From positions 1 to 64,000 of the forward strand of contig NZ_JALLIY010000016.1 in NCBI RefSeq assembly GCF_023242315.1: DNA of 64,000 nucleotides, read 5' to 3'. Positions within the stretch are counted from its first letter, which is position 1; each line of letters opens with the position of its first letter. Below the pieces are notes generated by a model. That model was not told the DNA's origin. It did not search any database and was given only the letters and a program-made list of their open reading frames with translations. The position numbers and the translations under genes are program-made. Shown one piece after another: positions 43,183-51,845 of the stretch. Source of the stretch: Pseudomonas sp. MWU13-2105. Lineage in GTDB: Bacteria; Pseudomonadota; Gammaproteobacteria; Pseudomonadales; Pseudomonadaceae.

Positions 43183-44619
43183 ATGAACATGCCATACGAC
43201 TCGCTTTATCTTTTCATCGACGGTGAATGGATCAGCGCGGAAGGACGCGCCACTGCTGCCGTCATAAACCCGGCCACCGAAGCTGAAATAGGACGTGTAC
43301 CACTGGCCACCAAAGGCGACCTTGATCGTGCCCTAGAGGTTGCCCGAGACAGCTTCGACACATGGCGTCGGACGGTGCCTGATCAGCGCGCGAAGATTCT
43401 CAAACGCGCTGCCGATCTCATCCTGGAACGTGCACAACACATCGCATCACAGATGACGATGGAGGAAGGCAAACCGCTTGGAGAGAGCCTGGATGAGGTC
43501 ACGCGTGCCGCGGAGTATTTCGAGTGGTTTGCCGAAAGCGCGCGCCGTATCGATGGCCGTGTCGTGCCGGCGAATCGCCCGGGTGTTTTGCAGATGGTGA
43601 AGCGCCAGCCAATTGGTCCGGTCGCCGCCTTCACACCGTGGAATTTTCCGGCCATTACTCCCGCCCGCAAGCTGTCGGCCGCTTTGGCGGCAGGTTGCAG
43701 TGTCATTCTCAAGCCCGGCGAAGAAAGCCCCTCTACGGCGCTGGCGCTCGCTCGCGCCCTTGATGATGCGGGTTTGCCAAAAGGCGTTCTGCAAGTTGTT
43801 TTCGGAGTACCCGATCAAGTCTCCAGCCAACTGATCGCATCACCGATCATTCGCAAGGTGACATTCACCGGTTCAGTGCCGATTGGCCGACTGCTGTCGG
43901 CCAGAGCGGCCGAGGGTGTCAAACCAATCACGCTTGAGCTGGGCGGTCACGGCCCGGTACTGGTATTTGAAGATGCCGACGTTGAAAAGGCCGCGGTAGA
44001 AGGCGTTGCGAACCGGTTTCGGGGCACCGGGCAGGTCTGCATCTCATCGACACGCTTCCTGATCCAGCGTGGTGTTTATCAACAGTTCGTCGATCACTTC
44101 GTAGCGGCAACCAAGGCGCTGAGAATCGGCGATGGCTTGCATCCTCATACCCAGGTCGGCCCACTCGCCAACCCAAGGCAGTTGGCGAAGATGGAGGAGC
44201 TGGTAGCCGACGCGGTTGCCAAAGGTGCGCGGGTGCTTACCGGCGGGGCCCGCCTGTCAGGGCAAGGCTTTTTCTTCGAGCCGAGCGTTTTGGCCGATGT
44301 GCCCATGAACGCCCGGGTCATGCATGAAGAACCCTTCGGCCCAATCGCTATTTTGATGCCCTTCGACGCCTTGGCAGACGGGCTGAAAGAGGCCAATCGC
44401 CTGCCCTACGGCCTGTCCGCCTATGCGTTCACCTCTAGCGCACGAACCGCCATCGACGTCGCTGACGGCCTCGAGGCCGGAATGATCGGGATCAACCAAT
44501 ACCGAATCGTGGCCACTGAACTTCCCTTCGGCGGCATGAAGGAAAGCGGTCACGGCTCAGAGGGCGGGATCGAAGGCATCGAACACTACCTGACCAACAA
44601 ATTCATCAGCCAAATCTAA
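43183..44619 (+). CDS. NAD(P)-dependent succinate-semialdehyde dehydrogenase-like enzyme
   Basis: A 478-residue aldehyde dehydrogenase of the GabD group. PWNFPAITPARKLSAALAAG holds the conserved Asn, KPGEESP the cofactor-binding Lys/Glu, FTGSVPIGRLL the cofactor loop, ELGGHGPVLVFEDAD the general-base Glu (with His where most have Asn), and GTGQVCISSTRFL the catalytic Cys. I chose ATG 43183, preceded by AAGG; alternatives are 43168 and 43189. It leads an operon with a CMD-family protein and a quinone oxidoreductase. Confidence 0.87.
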   Translation: MNMPYDSLYLFIDGEWISAEGRATAAVINPATEAEIGRVPLATKGDLDRALEVARDSFDTWRRTVPDQRAKILKRAADLILERAQHIASQMTMEEGKPLGESLDEVTRAAEYFEWFAESARRIDGRVVPANRPGVLQMVKRQPIGPVAAFTPWNFPAITPARKLSAALAAGCSVILKPGEESPSTALALARALDDAGLPKGVLQVVFGVPDQVSSQLIASPIIRKVTFTGSVPIGRLLSARAAEGVKPITLELGGHGPVLVFEDADVEKAAVEGVANRFRGTGQVCISSTRFLIQRGVYQQFVDHFVAATKALRIGDGLHPHTQVGPLANPRQLAKMEELVADAVAKGARVLTGGARLSGQGFFFEPSVLADVPMNARVMHEEPFGPIAILMPFDALADGLKEANRLPYGLSAYAFTSSARTAIDVADGLEAGMIGINQYRIVATELPFGGMKESGHGSEGGIEGIEHYLTNKFISQI

Positions 44620-44630
44620 GGACGCCGCAA

Positions 44631-44969
44631 ATGTCGAAGATCAATTTCAGCAGCCCTCGTGAAGCTGCCAGAGCGTTCACCCCAAAGCTGTCGCAGTTCG
44701 TCGACACCACGCTCTACCCGCAGATCTGGAGCGATCCGGCACTGTCCCCGCGCGACCGCAGCCTGATAACAGTGGCCGCACTGATTGCCGGCGGTCACGC
44801 AGAAGAACTGCCAGCCCACCTGCGGCGGGCGGTGGGCAATGGAGTCAGCCATGACGAAATTTCCGCCGCGATCACTCACCTGGCGTTCTACGCGGGTTTC
44901 CCCGCCGCAATTACCGCGTCCGCTATCGCCAATGCCACATTCACTCAATCGGAGAGCAAACAGCCATGA
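44631..44969 (+). CDS. Carboxymuconolactone decarboxylase family protein
   Basis: A 112-residue helical protein of the CMD/AhpD family. The motif DRSLITVAALIAGGHAEELP followed by H-L-R-R-A-V-G-N-G-V-S matches the CMD core, with the His of G-x-x-x-E-L-x-x-H. It has no Cys, so it is not an AhpD-type peroxidase; a decarboxylase or isomerase-like role is more likely. It starts 11 bases after the dehydrogenase and overlaps the next gene by four bases. Confidence 0.85.
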   Translation: MSKINFSSPREAARAFTPKLSQFVDTTLYPQIWSDPALSPRDRSLITVAALIAGGHAEELPAHLRRAVGNGVSHDEISAAITHLAFYAGFPAAITASAIANATFTQSESKQP

Positions 44970-45967
44970 AAGCCATCACCCTCGAAGAGTTTGGCGACGC
45001 CGACGTACTGAAGCTGAACGACGTGGCCAATCCTGAAGTGCGCCCGACCGACCTGCTGGTACGTGTCTACGCGGCCGGTGTCAATCGGGCGGATCTGACA
45101 CATCGCACCGGTGGCTACGGGCGTCCGAATTTCGGCGACTCTCCTGTCATCGGTCTTGAGATTGCCGGTGAGGTGCTCGAAAAAGGCAGCGCCGTTATTG
45201 GTTTCGAAGTCGGTGATCGGGTAATGGGCGTCGTAGGTGGCGGAGCCTATGCCGAGCTGGCACGCATTGACCACCGCATGGCCATGCACATCCCGACACA
45301 GTTGGACTATGTGCACGCGGCGGCGATTCCCGAGGTGTTTGTCACCGCTCATGAAGCGATGATGCATCTGGCTCGGCTCAAATCGGGGGACTCGGTGTTG
45401 ATTCACGCTGCTGCCGGGGGGGTGGGCTCTGCCGCCGTGCAACTCGCTTACGCCACGGGTGCAACCGTTTATGCAACCACTGAGGGCAGTAAGTTGTCGC
45501 GCGTCGAGCATTTGGGCGCTGATGTTGCCATCGACTACAAGACAAGTGATTTCGCCGAAGTCATCGCCAACAAAACCGCTGGTCGAGGTGTAGATGTCAT
45601 TATCGACTTTGTCGGCGAGCCTTACTTCGCACGTAACATCGCTTCACTCGCCAACGGCGGTCGACTTATCCAGGTCGGCATCCTCGGCGGTGGCGGTAAA
45701 GTGACTCTGGAGCTGGAACATATTCTCTACCGTCACCTGCAAATCATCGGTACTGTCATGAAGTCCCGTACCCAGCCAGAAAAGCACGACATGATCAAGC
45801 GGTTCCGCGAGCATTGGCTTGAACGGTTCGAAGGCGCAGGAAGCCTGGAGCCGGTAGTCGACAGTACCTTCCCTCTTTCACGTGCCGCAGATGCCCACCG
45901 CAGGATGGAGTCGGCCGAAAACGTCGGGAAGATCATTCTGACGATGCAGCCTGAAGACCTGCTCTAA
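44966..45967 (+). CDS. Zinc-type NAD(P)H:quinone oxidoreductase
   Basis: A 333-residue MDR-superfamily protein of the PIG3/quinone oxidoreductase type. The catalytic-domain start VRVYAAGVNRADLTHRTGGY, the Rossmann motif VLIHAAAGGVGSAAVQLA (about 147) and the C-terminal VGKIILTM are present. It lacks the structural-zinc cysteines, as expected for this branch. ATGA overlap with the CMD gene shows translational coupling, and a terminator follows at 46026. Confidence 0.88.
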   Translation: MKAITLEEFGDADVLKLNDVANPEVRPTDLLVRVYAAGVNRADLTHRTGGYGRPNFGDSPVIGLEIAGEVLEKGSAVIGFEVGDRVMGVVGGGAYAELARIDHRMAMHIPTQLDYVHAAAIPEVFVTAHEAMMHLARLKSGDSVLIHAAAGGVGSAAVQLAYATGATVYATTEGSKLSRVEHLGADVAIDYKTSDFAEVIANKTAGRGVDVIIDFVGEPYFARNIASLANGGRLIQVGILGGGGKVTLELEHILYRHLQIIGTVMKSRTQPEKHDMIKRFREHWLERFEGAGSLEPVVDSTFPLSRAADAHRRMESAENVGKIILTMQPEDLL

Positions 45968-46025
45968 GTCAAAGTCAGGCCCACCCATTGTTTGCCGACA
46001 CATCGCTACGAAGTGGATAGGATAG

Positions 46026-46057
46026 AGGCGCCCCTTTGGATCAGGAGGCGCCTTTTT
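46026..46057 (+). terminator. Rho-independent terminator of the dehydrogenase operon
   Basis: AGGCGCC (46026-46032) pairs with GGCGCCT (46047-46053) across a 14-base loop and is followed by TTTT, about 60 bases after the quinone oxidoreductase stop. The remaining gap up to 46271 shows nothing I can identify. Confidence 0.65.
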
Positions 46058-46271
46058 GACATCGGCCAAGGAATACCAGCTTTCGCGCAATGATCAGCGT
46101 TTGTCGCTGCACGCGCCTGAAGGCCGAAACTGCCTGGTTGTATTCGATCAAGGCGGCCAGGATCGAGTCGAGAGCAGTCCCATTCCAACCTTCGCCATGG
46201 ATAAAACACGTTTTCAGGAGAAAGCCTGCCATGATAAATAAATCTGCCACCTGACAGTTGAAGCTCTGAAA

Positions 46272-46481
46272 ATGCCCAAGACCAAGCCGACGGCTAGCGC
46301 GGCAACAACGGCTGCCGATATCGAAAGATCCATCCAGGCGCTGAACAAAATGGCCGAACGCCTTTGGGGGGATGGCAGGGAGACCGAGGCAAAGGCCCTC
46401 CTCGATGCCCTCGACGCGTTGAACCGGGCGCTGGACAGGATCCGGATCGGCGAGAGTCGCCGGGTGGTGACGCTCCATTGA
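46272..46481 (+). CDS. Hypothetical 69-residue protein
   Basis: A small, charged, helical protein (A-D-I-E-R-S-I-Q-A-L-N-K-M-A-E-R-L, then KALLDALDALNRALDRIRIG) with a heptad-like pattern compatible with a coiled coil. It has no signal, Cys or known motif. The ribosome site before the ATG is weak. Codon use is that of a normal high-GC gene. It is convergent with sotB. I do not recognise the family. Confidence 0.5.
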   Translation: MPKTKPTASAATTAADIERSIQALNKMAERLWGDGRETEAKALLDALDALNRALDRIRIGESRRVVTLH

Positions 46482-46539
46482 GCAGCCGGCGCCCAACAGA
46501 AAATAGATCGGCCCGGTATTCGCCCACTGATAACAGGCC

Positions 46540-47724
46540 TCAGCGCCCCGTCCCGACCCGGCCCGCGCGGTAAACCGAGAAACCGTAGAACGCCAGCGCC
46601 AGGCCCGCCAGCACGCCGCCGACCACGCCGACATAGGCAAATCCGAGTTGCCGCCCCACCCAACTGCCCAACAGTGCTCCACCACCGATACCGATGTTGT
46701 AGATCCCCGAGAACAGCGCCATCGCCACATCGGTTGCGTCCGGCGCCAGTACCAGCACCTTCGACTGCAACGACAGCCCGAAACCCATGATCGCCATGCC
46801 CCAGAACACGCTGAGCGCCCCCAGCGTCGAAACCTCGCCGCTCAACGGCAACAGCAACGCCAGGCACAGCACCAGCAATGACGTGGCGGCCAGCAGAAAG
46901 TACTGCGGATGCTGCCGATTGAATCGACTGAACAGCAGCGAGCCGAAAATCCCCGCGCCACCGAACAGCAGCAGGATAAGGGTCACCACCTCGCCACTCA
47001 GGCCGGCCACGGTTTTGATAAACGGCTCGATATAGCTATAAGCCGTGAACTGCGCCGTGATCACCGCAGCCGTCAGGCCGTAGACCGCCACCAGGACGGG
47101 GCGCTTGAACAGCACGGGCAGGCTTCTCAGGGAACCCGAGTTCTGGCTCGGCAGCAGCGGCAAGCTTCGGCCAAGCCAGAGCAGCAGGGCGCCGGCCATC
47201 AAGGCAATCACCAGAAAGGTGATGCGCCACCCCATGGCTTCACCGAGCAATCGACCCAACGGAATTCCCAGTACCAGGGCCATCGACGTCCCGGTCGCCA
47301 GCAGGCCCAGGGCCTGCACCTGCTTGCCGGGCGGCGCCACCCGCACTGCGAGGGACGCGGTGATCGACCAGAACAGCGCATGGGACAAGGCGATGCCGAT
47401 CCGGCTCACCAGTAGGACACCAAAGCTTGCGGCCAGACTGGACAACACATGGCTGACAATGAACAGGCCGAACAACACCATCAACAGTCGGCGGCGCTCG
47501 ATGTTGCGGGTGAGCAGCATCACGGGCAGCGAGGTCAGCGACACCACCCAGGCATAGATTGTCAGCATCAACCCGACCTGCGCGCTCGACAGGTCGAAGC
47601 TGTCGCCAATGGCACTCAACAGGCCAACCGGCACGAATTCGGTGGTGTTGAAGACAAAGGCAGCCAACGCCAGCGCAATGACCGGTTGCCAGTTGTCGGC
47701 GTTTTCAGTGGCGGGGGTAGTCAT
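46540..47724 (-). CDS. sotB: SotB-type sugar efflux MFS transporter
   Basis: A 394-residue MFS exporter. The N-terminus LALAAFVFNTTEFVPVGLLS, then VGLMLTIYAWVVSLTSLPVM and the SHALFWSITASLAVRVAPPG stretch, closely match E. coli SotB, an exporter of arabinose and other sugars that also acts on drug-like compounds. Late motifs YSYIEPF and LAPDATDVAMALFSGIYNIG are also shared. Twelve membrane segments are visible. It stands alone. Confidence 0.9.
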   Translation of the reverse strand: MTTPATENADNWQPVIALALAAFVFNTTEFVPVGLLSAIGDSFDLSSAQVGLMLTIYAWVVSLTSLPVMLLTRNIERRRLLMVLFGLFIVSHVLSSLAASFGVLLVSRIGIALSHALFWSITASLAVRVAPPGKQVQALGLLATGTSMALVLGIPLGRLLGEAMGWRITFLVIALMAGALLLWLGRSLPLLPSQNSGSLRSLPVLFKRPVLVAVYGLTAAVITAQFTAYSYIEPFIKTVAGLSGEVVTLILLLFGGAGIFGSLLFSRFNRQHPQYFLLAATSLLVLCLALLLPLSGEVSTLGALSVFWGMAIMGFGLSLQSKVLVLAPDATDVAMALFSGIYNIGIGGGALLGSWVGRQLGFAYVGVVGGVLAGLALAFYGFSVYRAGRVGTGR

Positions 47725-48088
47725 TTAAAAATCCGTTATGCGCCAGCGAAGAGCAACTGGCTGGTGATTCAGAGGTCAGGCTTCGCAGCCCTGTGGGGCC
47801 GCAAGTGCCTCAGGTCGGAAAAGGCCGTGAGTATCGGAATCACTCCAACTTTCATGCAGCACTCCACAAGCAGAGGGTGTCCGTGCTGTCGTCGCGGTTG
47901 TCCCCTAAATAAAATACTACGGCACAAACAGCTTACATTAACCTCGGAGCGGCTGGCGATCTCGGTCTCGACGGGCGAAAGCAGACATTTTGGATCTGTG
48001 CCGTGATGAAGCCCGGGCGCAGATCCGTTTCCAAGCGGCCATGGGTTTGCCGGGACAGGCACAGCAGGCAGCTCACAAGCGCTGTTAT
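47725..48088. other. 364-base intergenic region, nothing recognised
   Basis: The gap contains the sotB promoter side and the 3' flank of the DUF4157 gene. Open frames exist on both strands but none has a protein-like sequence or a good ribosome site. Confidence 0.35.
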
Positions 48089-50473
48089 TTATCCTCTGTC
48101 TTCTCGAAGAACCGTCACTTCTTTACCTTCCGTATTAGACTTTCCAATCAAAGGAAACACGTTTGTCATGGGGGTTGTCAGCGTATACCCCCCGACCTCT
48201 CTCGGCGCACCGGTGGTAGGCAATATGATGCCATTGAGCTCTTCATCAGCAAATTTGACACCCGCCTTTAACTTCCCTTTCATCGTTGTGCGAATACTAT
48301 GCGCTATCCTTTCAAGATGACTGACCTCTTTTTCCTCGGCCGTTGGATTGCGCAAAAACTCCACCGCCGTTTTAGGCTGCCTTGACAAGGCCTTTTTTCC
48401 TCTCGTCCCAGAGTCCAAACGTTCAGCGGTAGATTCAAGCTCAACAGCCATTAGCAAGCGATCCTCACTATCCCCACTGACGGTGACATGCTGAGGCTTC
48501 TGATACATTCGAATATTTTGAATAGACTCAACAGAAAAATGTTGATTAAATTTGTCCAGAGCCGTTAACAAACTATCACTCGACGCTCCAGCACTCGACG
48601 ACGCCGCCCCTGACATCCCCTGCGAGGCAGATGAGGTCTTGGTTTTTACCGACTCCAATTTTCCGTTATTATTTCTAAGTTTTGGCCACGTCTCGTCGCT
48701 CCTTCCTTCCCGCATCATGACAGCCGCTCTAGACTTGACCTCCATCTCTATCTTCGTCAACTCACCCGCCATAGGTGCGCTGGCAATTTCAATAGGTAGA
48801 CTAACACTGCTGCCCCTCAATAACTCTTCAATACAGCTCATTACATTATCCAGTGCCAAGCTATATTTTTCATTCTGCAGAAGAGGAGTCCTTTTAAAAT
48901 AGACCAGCAACGCTTCTAATTCTTTTTTCCTCGGCCCTTGCGCCTGCGCATTCGACGATTGACTTTTCTTATCATCACGCTCCCTTACCCGCGTGCCCTT
49001 AAGTCTCACAGCAATATGACCGCCTTCAGTCTCCGTACCCCACTTATGACCCTTTTGTTCCCCACGAACAGAATCCGGCCAACCCGCATAACTCGTGACA
49101 GCATCACCTTCGCCCTTATAAGGCTGCCCTCTAAGCCTCAGCAAAGTAAACTTGCTCATCTTTTTTTTGAGCATCTTATCATTGCCTACCAACAGGGTAT
49201 CCCATTCCTTTTTTATTACGTCCCATTCAACACTACCAATTTTGCTAACCAGATCATGATTATTCCAGTCATCCTGCAGAATCACTTTTGCAATCCAGGC
49301 AGAAGGTTCGTCTCCTTCTTGCGGGGATGAAGATGCTGCTTCCATTGATGACAGCATGACCCCTGAACCTAGAGCCACACCCTCCTCCTCAGCTTCAACC
49401 GACTTTCCTGAAGATGACATCGGCGGAGCTGAGGTAGAAACTCCCACTGATGAGCGCATCGACTCTGGACCTGGAGCCGCCTCCTCATACTTCGCCTCAG
49501 CTTCAACTGACTTTCTTGAAGATGACATCGGCGGAGCCGAGGTAGAAACCCCCATGCCTACGTCTAACCGCTGTTTTTCACCCGAAGTTGATGCCGCCGT
49601 ATCCGATAAAGACAATTGGGAATAGTCAAATAGCTGAGCGGGCATTTCAGCAGAAAAACTCACCTTATAACCGCCTGACAACGCTTTAACCACTATCCCT
49701 ACTCTCCCCACACCTTCCCCCGAGACAACTTTCACTTTCGTCCCAGGCGACAACCCTATACTGACCACCCGCTGAACAAAACTTGATGACGGCCCCTCAA
49801 AAATCAAGGGTCTTGAATGTTCTTCCTTTTTGCCTTGCACGGTAGCTGCAGACGGACTGACGCGCATTTGCGCAGCCATGCGCCCCATCACATCCGCCTC
49901 TTTCTCCAGCCCGGCGTCGTCATTTACCGGCGTGCCAGCCTTCATTTGCAGCGTCGGTTTCACCCGTCCCTGCTTTTGCTGCACCACATGCCACGCCTCA
50001 TGGGGCAGATGCTTCTCCTGCCCCGACGCCAAATGGATATCCGTCCCTTGCGCATAGGCATGGGCGTTAAGTTGCGCAGGCTTATCGGAGTTGTAGTGGA
50101 CTTTCACGTCCCCCATGGAATACCCGGACAAGCGTTCAATCCCAGACTTCAATTGATCAGGCAAGCCGCTATTGTTTACCCGCCGATTATCTTCAAGGGG
50201 AAGAGCAGCGGGGTAATCATGTTTCTGAACAATAGCCTCCGACTTCACGCCTTGAGCCACTGATCCAGTTCGATTGTCCTGAAGAACAGAAGGAGGTTGA
50301 GGCGTTCCCCGTCTTTGAGCGGCTGCATCATCGCCCACATGCGCCTTGTGCTCCTTGATTTTATCAGCGTCACTGTACACAGCCTTTCCCCCCTCGCTTT
50401 TGAGGCGCCGCATGAAGTACTTCGTAACCTCGGCATAGCCGGACGAAGTAACCCTCGAAACAGTAGCACTCAT
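48089..50473 (-). CDS. DUF4157-domain protein with an unrecognised C-terminal region
   Basis: A 794-residue protein in visibly AT-richer DNA. Residues ~100-200 form a DUF4157 domain (LPDQLKSGIERLSGYSMGDV, then VHYNS, A-Y-A-Q-G-T-D-I-H-L) with the metallopeptidase-like motif HEAWHVVQQKQGR. A short SH3/KOW-like segment follows (LSPGTKVKVVSGEGVGRVGI), then two copies of GVSTSAPPMSSSxKSVEAE, and ~400 residues I do not recognise. DUF4157 proteins are often effectors or toxins, some with extracellular contractile injection systems, but none is encoded here. I chose ATG 50473; the longer frame overlaps the lipoprotein gene. Confidence 0.75.
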   Translation of the reverse strand: MSATVSRVTSSGYAEVTKYFMRRLKSEGGKAVYSDADKIKEHKAHVGDDAAAQRRGTPQPPSVLQDNRTGSVAQGVKSEAIVQKHDYPAALPLEDNRRVNNSGLPDQLKSGIERLSGYSMGDVKVHYNSDKPAQLNAHAYAQGTDIHLASGQEKHLPHEAWHVVQQKQGRVKPTLQMKAGTPVNDDAGLEKEADVMGRMAAQMRVSPSAATVQGKKEEHSRPLIFEGPSSSFVQRVVSIGLSPGTKVKVVSGEGVGRVGIVVKALSGGYKVSFSAEMPAQLFDYSQLSLSDTAASTSGEKQRLDVGMGVSTSAPPMSSSRKSVEAEAKYEEAAPGPESMRSSVGVSTSAPPMSSSGKSVEAEEEGVALGSGVMLSSMEAASSSPQEGDEPSAWIAKVILQDDWNNHDLVSKIGSVEWDVIKKEWDTLLVGNDKMLKKKMSKFTLLRLRGQPYKGEGDAVTSYAGWPDSVRGEQKGHKWGTETEGGHIAVRLKGTRVRERDDKKSQSSNAQAQGPRKKELEALLVYFKRTPLLQNEKYSLALDNVMSCIEELLRGSSVSLPIEIASAPMAGELTKIEMEVKSRAAVMMREGRSDETWPKLRNNNGKLESVKTKTSSASQGMSGAASSSAGASSDSLLTALDKFNQHFSVESIQNIRMYQKPQHVTVSGDSEDRLLMAVELESTAERLDSGTRGKKALSRQPKTAVEFLRNPTAEEKEVSHLERIAHSIRTTMKGKLKAGVKFADEELNGIILPTTGAPREVGGYTLTTPMTNVFPLIGKSNTEGKEVTVLREDRG
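49390..49554. repeat. Two 57-bp direct repeats inside the DUF4157 gene
   Basis: Copies at 49390-49446 and 49498-49554 lie 108 bases (36 codons) apart and differ at only a few positions, one of which changes Arg to Gly in the encoded peptide. They encode the linker repeat with STSAPPMSSS and arose by a recent in-frame tandem duplication. Confidence 0.8.
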
Positions 50474-50511
50474 TGCAGAACGAGGATCGGATCCGCTGGC
50501 CCCGCCCAAAA

Positions 50512-51645
50512 CTACTTCAACCGCCCCGCCCCAGCCAACCAAGCGGGCACGCCTTTCTGCAACCATTCAGTGGCCGCGGGATTGTGTTTGACGCGGCTAT
50601 CCAGAAACGCCACGCCAATGGCCTGAATCGCCGCCACTTGCTTGGGATCCGGGGCCGGCTCGCCCTGCATCGGGCCATGGAAGCCGCCGCCGGATTTGGC
50701 GCCGCGCTTGTGCCCTCGGCTTTTCGGAGCCTCGCCGGGCTGATCACCGCCCTTGTCGGCGGTCTTCAACGACCGGTTGAACAACTCGGTACCGGACAAG
50801 GTCTTGTGCGTTGCCTTGTTCAGCTCCAGCTGAACGCTGCCAGCCACCGTCACCGACTCGCCCAGCACTTGTCGCTGGCGATAAGAACTGACCCAGTTGA
50901 ACGGATCTTCATCCTCCCGGCTGGTCATCGACAGCACGGGCGCCGACATCTGCGCGAACACCTCGCGTCGGGCATCGGCTTCCACATAAGGGCTGAGCAG
51001 CAACACTGCTTTGGGCTGAATCGCGACGCCCGACCTGGCGCCGGGTTCCAGCGCCCCGGCCAGTGCTTCAGCGGTCTGCGCCCCTAGATCAAAGCCGGCC
51101 ACCACAACCTGGTTCCAGTCGATGGCCGCCAGTTGCGCGTCCCCTTTCGCGGCCCGCGCGCGAACCTCAGTCAGGACTTTCTGCAATGTCGACAGCCTGT
51201 CGCGCAAGGCAGCGGCGGTGTAATGACTGCTCGCCAGCCCACGGAAGTTGCCATCCAAGGCCTGCGTCGAGGCAAAAATCGACTGATCATCGGAATGCCC
51301 CTGGACAGACAGCACCGCATAACCGGCTTGCGCCCAAGCCTGGCGCCAAGCCACTCCGCCGGAGGCCGGCTCACCCAACCCCGGCAAGTAGATAATCAGC
51401 GGCAAGCGCTCATGGGTAACCGGCGCCAACCACGCCACAGCCACCGCTTGCTGGTCGAGTTGCCAGGTTGCGCCCCAACCGGCCGTCTCGTTGTGGGACG
51501 GTTGATAGGCGCCGGCCAGGTCTTTATTGACCCGCTCGGTGAATTCGATACCCGGATCTGGCGGATCGCCCGCACAACCCGAGATCAATCCCAGGCTGCC
51601 CAGCAAGGCGCCCACCGCTAGCCAGTATTGAGGTTGGAAGTTCAT
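50512..51645 (-). CDS. Lipoprotein of the alpha/beta hydrolase fold
   Basis: A 377-residue lipoprotein: the signal ends in the lipobox LISGC (Cys24). The hydrolase-like part includes RLPLIIYLPGLGEPASGG and, at the position of the nucleophile elbow, VVVAGFDLGAQTAEALAG, where G-x-D-x-G has Asp in place of the usual Ser. Later strands read KAVLLLSPYVEAD and PVLSMTSREDEDPF. A basic, glycine-rich stretch near residue 305 is probably a surface loop. It lies 38 bases before the DUF4157 gene on the same strand; whether they act together is unknown. Confidence 0.75.
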   Translation of the reverse strand: MNFQPQYWLAVGALLGSLGLISGCAGDPPDPGIEFTERVNKDLAGAYQPSHNETAGWGATWQLDQQAVAVAWLAPVTHERLPLIIYLPGLGEPASGGVAWRQAWAQAGYAVLSVQGHSDDQSIFASTQALDGNFRGLASSHYTAAALRDRLSTLQKVLTEVRARAAKGDAQLAAIDWNQVVVAGFDLGAQTAEALAGALEPGARSGVAIQPKAVLLLSPYVEADARREVFAQMSAPVLSMTSREDEDPFNWVSSYRQRQVLGESVTVAGSVQLELNKATHKTLSGTELFNRSLKTADKGGDQPGEAPKSRGHKRGAKSGGGFHGPMQGEPAPDPKQVAAIQAIGVAFLDSRVKHNPAATEWLQKGVPAWLAGAGRLK

Positions 51646-51845
51646 TCGATTCGCAAAGCCGTCAAGATCAAGATGGCTGGCAGCGTAACCGAGCTTCTGG
51701 CGAACGAGGCGCCAGGGCAGGTAAAGAATGGGTAAAGGGTGAGGTCAGACTGACACCGCGTGGGTCGGTTGTGGCTCACGCCACATACCGGACCCAACCA
51801 AGAAGCCGCACAGCACCCATGCCGATCAGCGATCGGCTCAGCGCA

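Noticed and set aside
49390..49554. Direct repeats considered as a mobile-element or CRISPR signature
   Set aside because: Only two in-frame copies exist, inside a coding region, with period 36 codons; this is a protein repeat.
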